A stretch of DNA of 64,000 nucleotides. Source: Clonostachys chloroleuca (taxonomy: Eukaryota > Ascomycota > Sordariomycetes > Hypocreales > Bionectriaceae). Positions 22,896 to 35,300 of this stretch are shown here, one piece after another. Made by a program: the position numbers and the translations under genes. The stretch spans positions 12,710,001 through 12,774,000 of the forward strand of contig JBANAY010000004.1 of the NCBI GenBank assembly GCA_037952775.1, given 5' to 3'. Under the pieces are notes generated by a model. That model made no database searches, was not told where the DNA came from, and was given only the letters and a program-made list of their open reading frames with translations. The number at the start of each line of letters is the position of its first letter. Positions within the stretch are counted from its first letter, which is position 1.

Positions 22896-24531
22896 TAGCT
22901 CTGGTCAACTGCATTCTCTCCACCCTGATCGGTCAAACCACGATGCTGCAGAGTCCACTTTGAAGTGTCGACACCAAACTGGAGAGGGCGCAGAATGGTT
23001 TGACCCTGTTGATGGATTCGCGACTAGCGAGAGCCTCCTGCAGGTGCCGACTGGGAATGCGCATCTATTTGACGGTGGCGAGAGAAATGTCTCGATCGAG
23101 AAAGCCAATTGTCCCCCCTGCCTCATCCTCCTCGCCGCTCGCGTGTCAGTCCAGGGTCTGGCTAATACGACTTGTAATGAGGGACAGACTGAAATGGTGA
23201 AAAGACCTGCAGCCAGTCTGGTTAGTACACCTTCACCGACCGTAGGCCCATACGCGAGCGAGGCTGCAGAGACGAACGACTGTGATTGTGATGTTCGGGA
23301 CTGGCCAACACTTCATCTCGCAGGCCGAGCTACGACCAACTGATACTAGCTGGGCATGCGCTAGGCCTTAGTGTGGTCCAGCGGTTCATGGATCAATGGC
23401 AGCAGCCAGACTCAGCCGCCTCCAATGCGACTGCGACCTTATTTGCATGCATGTGCTGTCGTAGATCTCTGGATGTGGCATCTTCGATTCGCCTTCTTCG
23501 AGGCGTGGCAGGCTTCCTGGATGCGACTCAACCCACGGCCTCCCTGCATCTTTATCGTACTCACCAGACAGAGTACCCATACTGCCTACACAGCATGTAA
23601 TAACAATTCGCGTGGGTGTGCATCACGGCCGTAAGCTATACTAAGTCAGCCAACAAAGTAAGCACCAACGACCGCACAATCTGACTTTTGCTCCACCAGG
23701 CCCCTGCCCCATCCCGACCCCCTTGGACGATGAGAACGGTCTGTCTGCATTGTCGCTGGAAGGATTCATCCATCTCTTTCGGTGGCAGCATCGCCGTAGG
23801 GCGTCCACGCAGCCAATCACCCGGCGGCGTGCGAGGCCTCACCACGGACGTGCGCCCACTCGCACGTTTCTCCCCCTGCTCTTTTCGTCCGAAGAAGCTG
23901 GGCCTTCTTCTTCCTTGCCTTGTGCGTATATAGCACATCCCCGGGCGGTTTTGACGTGCTTTGTTCCAGGGTTTCCCTTCCTCTCGCCCTCTCACACGGC
24001 TTAATGCTTAATTAACTCTGCTTGCTCTCTGCTGCAACCCGTTCCCCCTCCTCCCCTCCTCTCCTCTTCCCTCCTGACCGACGGTGTGTATTGATTGGTG
24101 ATTGGAAATCGGTTGTTGGCACCGACTTAATTCGACTTGAGCTCTTTAACCCACTGCACCGTCTCAACAACGGCATTCACTCCCTTGAAAACTTTGTGCT
24201 CATACATTCTCTCTTATCTTTTCTGCAACCCAAGGAAACACCGGCTCGACGGATAATATTTGCAAGTCTTTGGGGTGCTGCGTCTCGTTTCTTTTTCGAC
24301 TTACGGATTTACGCCACTTTGTTCTCTCGTCAGCCTGCCACCGGCTAGACTCTTTTTAATACACAGCAATATAATACGGATTACTTTTTGTGCGGGTTGG
24401 CAAGCGACGATCGAATCTGCGCATCATCTGCTGGGACGACAGCGAAGGGGTTAAAAGAGAAGGAAAAGAAACCCAGGAAAAAAGGAAGACCGGACCACGA
24501 CTGAGAAAAGGCGCGATTGGGACATGAGACA

Positions 24532-25463
24532 ATGCATCTCGAGCAGAAGCGGCTAATGCTTCAGCTTCCAACCGTCCTCCTCCCCCTCCTCTTCTCCTCC
24601 CTCCTCCCCTCCTCCACCTCGGCCGCATCCACATACAACCTCCCATCATGCTATGTAAGTTGTTCTCCTCCCAAGAGAAAAGCCTCTCAAAACCTCATAT
24701 TATCTGTGCGACCACACGGACCCGCCCCGCTGACCAACCAAATTCACAGCTCGAGTGCGGTAGAAACCTCACCGGCAGCCTCGCCTGCGACCTCAGCACC
24801 GGCACCGACTGCGACTGCACCTCGAGCTCGTTCCTCGACGCCCTCGGCTGCTGCATCGTCGAGAACTGCTGGACCAGCCACCGCTCCGCCCAGTTCCGCA
24901 TCCCCTGCCAGGATGGCTACGTCGACGCCTCGTGCCCCGCCAACGTCGACGTCGAGAACTCGTCGACAGGCCCCGCGACCGGCACCGCCACCAAGATGAG
25001 CATCCAGGCCCTCGACATCGTCACCTCCACCACCCTCAGCACCACCAGCCGCTCAACGCAGGCCAGCACCGTTCAGGTCCAGACAAACACCAACACCGCG
25101 ACTGGCGCCACCGCAACCGCCGACTCTTCTAATAGCGGCTCCGACGACAAGTCGGGCGTCATCGGCCTCGGCGTCGGTCTCGGCCTGGGAATCCCCGCCC
25201 TCCTCCTCGCCATCTTCCTCGTCGCCTACTACTACCGCAAGACCAAGAAGGCAGAGCTCGAGTCCGAGCGCAGCAGCCGCTCGCGCACCCGCGTCGGCGG
25301 ACCCAAGTCCGGGAGGCCCTCGTCCCCCAGCACGCTCGTCGGCTCGGCCGCCCAGCCCACGACGGAGAAGGGCAGTAGCGTCACGCACCGCAAGAATAGC
25401 GTCAATGCTAGGTCGGCCCGCGCGGGCCGAGACACGGCGCTCATGAGCGAGCTCCCCGGGTGA
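24532..25463 (+). CDS. CFEM-like, single-pass membrane surface protein
   Basis: Two exons, 24532-24654 and 24750-25463, give 278 aa. A hydrophobic N-terminal signal (LQLPTVLLPLLFSSLLPSS) is followed by a Cys-rich segment of about 65 residues with the order C-x3-C-x9-C-x7-C-x-C, then CC, C, C, C, including TDCDCTSSSFLDALGCC. This is close to the CFEM pattern. Next come a Ser/Thr-rich linker likely to be O-mannosylated, a Gly-rich transmembrane helix at about residues 177-201 (GVIGLGVGLGLGIPALLLAI then FLVAYYY), and a basic Ser-rich cytoplasmic tail. The layout resembles Wsc/Mid2-type wall sensors or CFEM surface proteins, rather than a GPI-anchored haem scavenger. Function is inferred from layout. 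ATG 24532 was chosen because the frame upstream has only a TTG. Confidence 0.75.
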
Positions 25464-26367
25464 GACACCACGGTTGTTTAGCTAATTCCCGCTCGCTGTT
25501 ATTGCATATATTTTGTTTATTGAATTTCCCTGGGAGGGCCCCCCATAATTGCGAATTGGGTGGTGTTGGCGGCGTAGAAAAAAGGAGAGGATTGGAGAAA
25601 GGCACTCGCTGAAATCATAACCCCCGTCGATGGGCGAGTTTCCGATTTTTTCGTTGTATATATTACATACATCCGCTATATTGTTTACATAGCAATGCTG
25701 TCATGCCGTTGTCGGAAATAGGATAGGGAAATGAAACGCATTACCGTTGATCTGATGGCCGCGTTGAATACATGAAAACCATTGAACTTATTTGCAAATA
25801 CTTCGAGCTCCTAGTCATCACTAGGGTGGAAGAAATTACGCACCATCTGGTTCTGGCCTGTTTGAGGGCTCTTCGTGCTCTGGAACAGCTGGCAATGCCG
25901 TCTCAAGATGGAGTTCGTGTTTCAATAATCTCACTCACGAAACGACCATCTTTTGAATTGATGCCAATATGTATGTATTGTTTCATATCGTCTCCCAATT
26001 ATTTTTGCGGTGGAAGAGTATGTAAATCACTAGTACTACAATGAAATAATTAAACGAAATGTATAGGAAGAGGAGGCTCCCCAGGAAGGGCTGTTACCCA
26101 GGCAGCCATGAAACATCATATGCACAGAGGGCAATATCCAACATAGGAACCCTCATATCCTCGTATGTACCCGCCCAGCCCAGCCCAGTCCATTTGACGC
26201 CGTGCAACCAACCCAACAGTATCCGGCCCGAAAGGTCTTGTGACCCGCACCCGAACTCGCATGGGCATCTAAACGCTTTGAAAGTGAGATAACGAAAGTA
26301 AGCCGCCGCCAGAGGCGAGAGGGACCACTCCCCTCGCCCTTCTTTTGTCTTCTTGTTTGATAATGCT
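25464..26367. other. Convergent 3' intergenic region (CFEM-like gene / fmp27)
   Basis: No gene was found. The CFEM-like gene (plus) and fmp27 (minus) point at each other, so this should hold both 3' UTRs. Confidence 0.5.
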
Positions 26368-29300
26368 CTAACCCGTTTTGATTCGACCCGGACCCCAGTT
26401 AAGCCTCTTCGCAGCTATCAGCTTCGTGCTGTTATCCTCATCCTCGTCATAGAAATCCTCGTCGTCATCGTCCAGGTCTTCCTGTTGGTCCTGCATATGG
26501 TCGTGTTGGTGGTAAAATTGCTGCTGTGGAATATGACTACTCTCGCGATGACCCATGCGGTGCGTCAAAGCACTGAGTTTGTCTTTGATGATCGTAGCTC
26601 CGCTCTTCTTTCGCTCCGTAGTGCTATTGCTAGCACTCGTACGTGGCCTCTCGATTGGGTCACGTCCTCTCGTATTCGTGCGACGAGGCGGTGAGTTTGT
26701 AGGTCCGCCAGTGTTCCTTCTTATGATGTCTATTCCAAAGCTATGAGGTCCCTCACTTGGACCATCAGTCGGCGTTGGTGGAGTCATCGTCAGGAAGGTC
26801 GGAACTGGGATCCCAGACCTGGTCTTCAGAGATCTGGCACTAGCAACACTACTGCTTCGACTTGGCGAACGTGGTTGACTCAGGCTCTCATAGGCGCTGC
26901 CGTGAGTACTTCCATGTGTGCTGCCGCGAAGGGATCGCGGTGGTGATCGAGAAAAGTCAACTGGCGACTGCCCATACATACTGGACGAATCATCACTGTC
27001 GTTGATACTCCTGGCGTAGTGTTGAGAGGCCGAGGACGAAGAGGGAGCAATCAGAACAGAGCTGTTCGCCAGCTCACGCAGCTTGTGACGTTGCTCTGCG
27101 TTTGGCCGATGCTTCGAGAACTTATTTCCGATGATGGCACCTGTGTGCGAGATCAATGCTCTCACGACAGCTCTCTTGACGGCAAGGGCCAGGTCGAGGT
27201 TGGACCATGTCTTATTCTGCCATTCAATTGTTGGCATAGTAAACACAAAGTCGTGTACGTCCTCAAAATTACGTTGATCCTTGCCCTTGTAGCTTAAGCA
27301 GAGCACCACGGACGGCATTCGAATGTAGGCAAACGTCATGTAGTTGCTGGCACGGGATATCATCTTTGTCAAATCGTCTGAGTGAGGCTGCCTGTCATCA
27401 CCTGCGCCTCGTACTCGAAGACCGAATCGCTTCTTAGCATCGCCGTTTGAACTCGTTGCCTGGCTGGACGCTGTCATGCTTCGGCTGATAGAAGGCCCAC
27501 CTTTGGGAGCAAGGCTCGGTCGCAGTGAATCGTAGGATGCCTTCTTGTGTATGGATTTCGCTCCACCACCCCGGAAAAGGCGTAAGCCGTGACCCTCGCC
27601 AGTGTTTATCGTCAAGGCCTTCTTAGTATGGCGCTCTGGCGTATTTGAGCTCAGCGTTGGTCGGAGTCGGAGTTCTAGAGAGCCCGCACGAGTTGAGAAT
27701 CCAGAGGAGTCCTTGTCACCAGTGGGGGTGCTATATTGACTGTTTGAGCCGCCGAATGAGTCCTCGTCATCCTCAACGGGTTCCGCTAGATGTTGCTTGA
27801 ACAGATTATGGGCGTCTGTTTTCGAACCCGTAGCTCTGTCCTCGTCCATACCGGGGAAGATATATTCGAAAAGCCTCTTGCCAACCTCGCGCTCTAGCTG
27901 GATCTTCATGGGAAACAGGTCGACCTCGAAGCTATCCATCACGGGAATGCCCGCAATAGCTTCTAGCATATACCAGTACACCCTGATCATCTCATTTCGG
28001 GGATGCTCGTGGCCATTGACCTTCTCGTTAGTATGGTACGGAGCAATTATCTCCGGGTATGATGCATCTGGGAGGAGGTTGAGGCCAAGAATTCTTCCAA
28101 CCCGGAAAAGATTCATGTGTGAGCCATCCGAATTGTCTGTCCGATCATACTCCAAGTCTTTCAGCTGCAGTTCGACAAGCGGGACATTGGAATCTTGTAT
28201 CAGATGCCACACGACATCGCGAACTGAAATACTCCACTTCAAGAGTGCATTGGTGTTCTCGTTTGCATTGAACTTTCGTTGAGAACTTGTGATGGCCTTC
28301 ATAACGAAGAAGAGCTCATCCTCGCACGCTGCCAGATCTCTCTCAAGGGCCAAACGGTCTTCCCATCCTCTCTCGTCCAAGTATTTGGCGTAGGTCTGGA
28401 AATGTGACTTGATTTCCTCCATTTGCCTAATACGCTCTTGAAGCTGCTCAATCTTCTCGGGGGCGCCGCTCAGGTCGCTGAAATCGGAAGCAAGCATGAT
28501 CTTCTCTAGTCGCTCACTCCTTGTTTTCTCAAGTGGCTCACTGTACATCAACAGATCTAGGACAATGACATACAGCGCATAGTACTGTGATGAGTTACAG
28601 AGTGCTCGGGCTTGAGGAAACTCAACCCATAGATTGTCAGTGCGACTCTCGGTCACCTCCTTCGATTCCGAATCGGCGCCATCGGCATTCACTTCATCGT
28701 TGAACTTCAGACGAAGAGTGTTGAACTTATCATATCTCAACATAGCTGAGGTCTTCTCCACTACCCGCTTGAAGCCGAAGGGGTCAGTATGGAAGTCAAA
28801 CATAACTTCCATGGGGACCCATGGCGGCCATGCGGAGCCGATAGTCGTGCCGTATCTGCTACCTGCGTACATGGACACCAGATTCGTCACGAACCATTTG
28901 TGGTGCGTGACGAAAAATTGAGTGCTGTCCATGTTGACAAGGACACGCCTCTGAACCAGTCCACTCACAGTATCGGATATTCTCTCCTTGTCCATAACCT
29001 CAACAACCTTGAGCTCCATTCCCTTGGAAGTGATGAGGACCACGTGCTTCTTGTTCTTCTCGCTCTGCAACTGTATCTGGGGAGCAATGAGACGGACGTG
29101 GTAGCTGCTTTGAGGGATAAACTCCTCGGAAATTCCGAAGTCCAGGTCTTCGATCGTCCCGCTGATACTCCCGTCCGAGTTGTCACTGAACCCGGCACTT
29201 TGGAACTTGCCGCCCTCCCCCAGGATGTTTTTGATGCGATCCTCAATATCCTCCTGGGGTTTTTCTTTATCCATCGGCTTTGCTCCGGGCGTTGGCGAAG

Positions 29301-32300
29301 GATTTGATTTTGCCGGTTTCGACTCCCTAGCCTTGCTTTGTTCCTCAACAATGTCTAGAATGAATTTTACAGCAGGGCGGGAGAGGTAGTAAATAAGTCC
29401 TCGACGCTGACTGTTCTGGTGGATATAGCGCAAGACAATGTTCCTTAGCTCGTTGTTCCATTTCAACTGCATATTGTGCAATATAAAACGATTGCTGAAC
29501 TCGCTCTCAAATTCAGCAGTGTTGGGAATGTTCATCTCCTCATCAATCTTATGCAGCTTAGATTGCGTTGTGCCTCGGGAAGAGGATCGTTTATGACTTT
29601 TCTGGCTTTGTTGACTTTTGTAGCTTCGTCGGGACTTGATCGAGGCTGCCCCTTTCTTCTCAGATACCTGGTCTAGCATTCCCCTGAGGAATGCCTCTTT
29701 CTCTTGCAAAACACCACCATGTTTTCGGAGGGTATCAAAATCGCCAATAGCCTCTGGATCCGATATGTCTGTTTTGACAAGCCTCAACTCTGCCTCTCCA
29801 ACATTTCGAGCATGTGCCGTCATTTGAACCTCAAGCTGCTCAAGCCTTTCCTTGATCAGCTTTGCTTGTACTTTCTTCGGATCGTCATCATGACTCATGA
29901 TACAGAAATGTGTCGGCTCATCGCCGAAAGGACTTGTCCTGGAGGGATCGCCAGCAATTGTGCCGCCTATATCAGTTTGACGGAAGTAAGTCAACCTAGG
30001 AGCAAATGCTAGTGGCAAAATCTTTGTCTCAGGATACCCTTCAGTGGGAAGAATCCAATCAAGTTCGACAAAGTCATCCATGTCAATCCAGCTGTAATCC
30101 TTGTCAGGTATCGTGAAGCGGGATAGGTCGGGTTTATCGTGTTGATCATTGATGAGCGTAGAAAGAGTTCCCTTTTTGAGTGCTTCTGTGGTTGTGCCCC
30201 TCAGACTTGCCGAGACAGCCCGTAGATCCGCGTTGACAAGATCCAGTTGGGCAGCATGGATTTTAATGCCAGAAGTCCGCCCCTCCATATTCCTACCTCG
30301 GCCAAGAGTGTTGAACTCCTCTCGTCTTTGGTGCAGATCAAGCATGAAGCTATCAAAGCGAACCTTGAGCCCTGTTGCAGATACAGCATCTTCAGTATGG
30401 TCCTGAACATCCTTGTGCTTATAAATGTGGCTCAGGTAAAGGGGTGCTAGAAGTAGGTTATATTTGACGGTGGCCAAGTGCCGTCCAAACTTCTTGCTGT
30501 TCTTTTCGCGGCCGGGGAAAAGATTACCTTGGCGAATAGGTAAGGACAAGGGAGAACCAAATAGGCCCCACCATGCGAAGAAATGCGTGAAGAATCTTGG
30601 TGTTAAGTGGACGGTGTTATAACTCCTAGATGGCTCCGTGTTCTCAGATAGCCAGTCACGATCAACTGGCGCACGCACGGCAATAGATAGATGAATATGT
30701 CGACTTCTGAATCCTCGCATGGAGTCGTAAGGAAGGCCATCTCGAGGCTTGGCATATTGAGGACTCTTGAGAACAATCTCGTAGTGAGGTTTGAATTCGA
30801 AACTCCTTGAGCCATTCTCAATTGCGCGTTCAAAGGTCAGGCCAGACATCCATTGGACCTTGCCCGACAATTTCATCACCACCTTCTTGAATAGAGCACC
30901 CGACTTGATTGCTTCGTCGGAGAGGACAGATAGAATGCCATCCTCTTTTCGGGCGCTGTCTCGGATTTCGTGTGCATAGTCGGGCACGGCGAGCACATAC
31001 TCGCCGCTATCCACGGTCATGAAGCGTTTTGGATCATCCTCTGCATTTATATTCCATCTGATGTTGTTTCTCCAGCACATGAGGAAACCAGCACCGTTGC
31101 CAGTAACCAAATAGGGGTCGCGGGTTCCTTTTAGGGCGAGATGCATATCCCCATCGCCCTTCCATGCAACATGGATACGTGAGTGGAAAACCAAACGAAG
31201 TTTATCCCAAAACCCCACCCTCTCAGAAGGGTCGATCTGGGGCTTCGTGAACGATTCAACGACCATCATCATATCTTGTATGGCAGGTTGGTAGCAAGGT
31301 CCCCAGCTGATTCTGGTAGGGAGGGCGGTATTGATATCCATGTAGACATCCGAGAAGGACTTGATTGGGCCAATCGTCCGCCGAACTTCAATCGCAAAAC
31401 TTCCCTTGTTCGGTGCCTCAGGGTTGGCGTTTTTGGGCGGGACGATGTTTACCTTGACCCTACGAGTGGACTCTGCACCTCGGTATTCCTCAGCAATAAC
31501 AAGATTGGTCCTCAGAGATACGGAACTGAGCCTGGGTGACTGCCCAGTTTTCAATGCTGGGATATGCAGCAGTGGTAAGGGGTAGTCTCGCAAGTCCACA
31601 CGAGCCTCGTCCATTTCAATGGCAAGATGCATTGGCACTAGCAAACCGTACTTCATATCCTTGGGCATGCCCTTCCCGACTTTATGAAGGAAATCGGGGA
31701 GCTCCGACATTGGGAATGTTGGTTTATCAATGACAACGTGAAGATCAGTAATGGATGTGGACATGAGCGCGGGCCGCTGAGGAACCTCAAGGATTTCCTC
31801 TTCCTCGTCAACATCCTCTGGCACGCTCGTTGCACCCCAGAAAGCTCGCCGCTGTTCTTTTGTTCGTCGCTGTGCTAAATCAACAGCCCTATCGATACGC
31901 TTCTTCCACGTCTGGGCATTGAACATGTCAAGATGATACCGAGCGTCCTCTTCGTTGATCTTGGCATGGCCGCTTATACCAATAGTTTCGGCGTCTGGAT
32001 TATAGCGAGGGAGTCTAGGCTTTGATGGGGCGTGGGCATTATTCGTGGATGACATGTCATCAGCACTGCGACTTCTAAACCATGAAGAGGATGAGGGATG
32101 ATCGCTCCGACCGCGTTGATAAAGAGATCTCGCGCGGCCTTTGTTGCTTCCTCTTCTCGATTCATCCTCATGGATTCTATTAATCTTCGCCTTGAATGCT
32201 TCATCTCGTGCAATTCGTTGAATCTGCTCGATACGGCCAGTTCGGTATATCATGCCAAGTTTCCACTCAAATGCTCCATCCTCGAGTTCGAAGACAAAGT

Positions 32301-35300
32301 TGCGTGCGCGAAGGGAAACCTTTGGGACACGTTTGGGCCCCTCTGGTTTCTTCTCTAGGATGTATTCATTGGTTCCTGTTTTGAAACGATGATGTAACTG
32401 TTGAACTGCCTTTGCGACGTTCACACAATTGTCCGTCACTTGGTTGACAATGACCTCATGCGGCACAGCAATTCGCATGCTTTCGCTGAGGAAGTCAATC
32501 ATCTTTTCTTCCACAACTCCAGTTGCCGTCTTTTGCTTCGTTTCGCGCAGATCTACTCTGCAGGATTTGATGCTGACCATTCTTGCCCATACATGATGCA
32601 TCCGGGGAGGTTCTACGTAGAGTCGAACAAGCCTAGACATCATGTAGGGTGTTGACCATCTATGGCGGCCGCCTTCTAAGCCGAACACTTGCAACATCAT
32701 GGTTGGCTCATGGGGCATTTCGGCCTTCACTTGGACAAGTGAAACCTTCAGATCTGCTGTTACCAATTCGGGGGTGATGGTGGAAAAGATATCGGCGTCA
32801 GTGAATGGACCTGGCGTTAATGGGGGCGCGAGACGATCAGCGAGATGCGAAGTACCATATTGCTTGGCTCTGGGGATATCTTGTCCGGTCTTCATGAAAG
32901 CCTTCCGAAGTATCATCGTAGCCACTCCTACAGAGTAGTGTCGGTACAGAGAGTAGTGTAACATGATTGTCCGTACTGATGCTTGAATGTGAAACATGGG
33001 ACCGTGTGCATCTGAGGCTGCTGAGAAGCTAAGTTCCAGCCGGGGAACGGTCATGAAGGGCTCAATCTCGAGAGACTCTGCACTTTCGATAATTTGGCCT
33101 TCCATACCCCGAGCATAGAAAACAAGTCGGCGACCATCACCGACTTTGTGTTGTCTGAGTCTAGACCGGGAAGGTTGAGAAGTTGGTCCCATATCCGAGT
33201 CTGATGTCGTAATAGACCTGCTGTGTGTTCGAGTTCTTGCAGGTCGTAGTTGTGGACCCTCCAACTTGCTCTCTCTGTATTCCGCTGATAGAGCATCCCA
33301 ATGGATGAAGACGCCTCTTGTGTCATCCGAAATCTCTTCATCAATGCCCGCAACCTCAAGATTTAAGTCTGTGGCTTCGAACGACCAGTGCCTTAGCCAT
33401 TGAGGAGCTGATCGAAGGAAGTTGCCATGTTTACTCGTTTTGGATGATGCTCGCTTCTCGGGCTCGACATCGATTCGTAGCTGCTTGACAATTTGCCGCA
33501 GACCATCCGTGATTTCAGGCCTAACCATACTGATGGAGAAGGATTGTACACTTCCCGAACCTTCGACGGAGACGTCAGGACTTGCAGTAAGGTGGAGTTT
33601 CATATCAAAGACGTCGGTTGTGATCAGGTTGAATCTCTCTCTGGAATGAGTCTGATAATACAAGTGATGATTTTGTAGGCGCAATGCGCCGTTAAGCGAA
33701 TAATGTGAATCTTCTACGAGAGAGTGAGACGATTCCATGTCGAAAGATATGGAGGAGATGGAGGAGATGATCAGATCGAAGTCTTCAGGGTCTTCGGTCA
33801 GTCCCAGTGGCGTTAGCTTTATACGGACAACGGGCTCGTGCATTGTGATTTTGTTGATGGCCTTTGGGAGTAGCCGTGTGATGAGATAGCGGCGTTTCTC
33901 TTGTAACGATTTTTGGGGCTTTGCTTTAGGTCGTAAGAGAGCAATGAGTATTGGCAAATGGCGAGGGTCAATATCGAGTGATGGAGAAGTAATGACCGAA
34001 TTTGCGAATACGATGTTGGTGTTTCGCTCCTCCACGCTGCGGTCTTGAGCTAGCTCCATGGTCTTTGACGGTAAAGTTGTACGGACAGTCGTTGTTGCCA
34101 TAGGCACATACAAAAGACGATCCGGCTCCCCACGTCCATCGTCCAAGCCTACTGAGATGGAGAGCGCTGCGGCCAGGGCTTCGTGGGCGATATCGGTGGA
34201 AGGGAAGTACATCCGATGTGCTGCTGACTTGGGGTCCAGCCGGTGTAAATCGATTCCAACCTCCTTCATCGCAGCAGTGAGTTGCAAAGTGGTTGAACCC
34301 GGTTTAACAGATTCAATGTTCTTAGTGAGGCCGAGGAAACTAACAGCAAATTGAACTTCCTTAATGCCTCGGAGGATGGAGCTGACGAACTCCTTTGAAT
34401 CGGACACTGTTCGGATCAAGTCATCGTCCTTGGAACTTCCAGGCTCAACAGTTTCCTGAATAACATGGTCCAAGAACTCATCCATTGGATCTTCGATTAT
34501 GTTTGGCTTCGACTCTTGCCGATATTGTTTGTATCGCAAGAGGCAGAAATTCATGTCGTCGTATGGGATGTGGAGCCTACCAAGCTTGAGCGCGAGCGAC
34601 GCATCTCGCAAGCCTTCCTTTGATTCGTAAAGGAATCCGTGTATGTTCAGTTGAGCATGGTCCAAGACCTCTAGAGATTCCTTCCCATCGGCTGTGAAAA
34701 GAACACTGCGAATTGACAAAATCCACTCAGCCTGGCGTTCTCGTTTCCTTGATTCAGGCCTCTGAAAGAAATATCGAGCTCGATCCGCAGTCTTTGACCT
34801 TGTGTCAACAGCGAGGGTGAGGCTACCCAGCTGCAACTGTCCCACATCTACAACGTTGATTGTCGAGTTTGTGGCGACAACATCCACCATACTCAGCCAG
34901 TTAACCTTGCGATGGAGCCTCTTGAATTTTTCCTTGATCTTGGTAAGTCGCTTCCAGGCTTCGCTTCGAGTATTTGGAGCAGTACTTCGACGACGCTTGA
35001 GAGCTGGCTTGCTAGTAGAAGTTGCCTCGCTGCCCTCGCTTTCTTCTTCCACCACGGTGGCGGCAGGTTTGGCTCCTTCCAGCTCTTGAACATCAAAAGT
35101 AACGACAAGGTCGGTCAGAACCAAGCTCAGCCAAGTTGGCTGCGCAAATGTCGGCCGATGGACCGAAAATCCCAGCCCCCGAATTTCCACTCGACATCCA
35201 TCTTTTGGTGTATAGGCGAGCCGCCGGAGAGACAGGTAGCCGATTCGCTGAATTGATATGCCGGTGACGATGCGAATCAGGGCGAATAGAACAAACGAGA

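Larger units (their letters stand above)
18202..24531. other. 6.3 kb gene-poor region between two divergent genes
   Basis: No gene can be firmly supported. Features seen: an 18-nt perfect (ATT)n/(AAT)n palindrome at 19057-19074; a possible exon on the minus strand at 22638-22895 (listed separately); and pyrimidine-rich blocks at about 23700-24070 typical of fungal core promoters, just ahead of the CFEM-like gene. No transposase, reverse transcriptase or tRNA signature was seen. It may hold long leaders, regulatory DNA or non-coding RNA. Confidence 0.5.
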
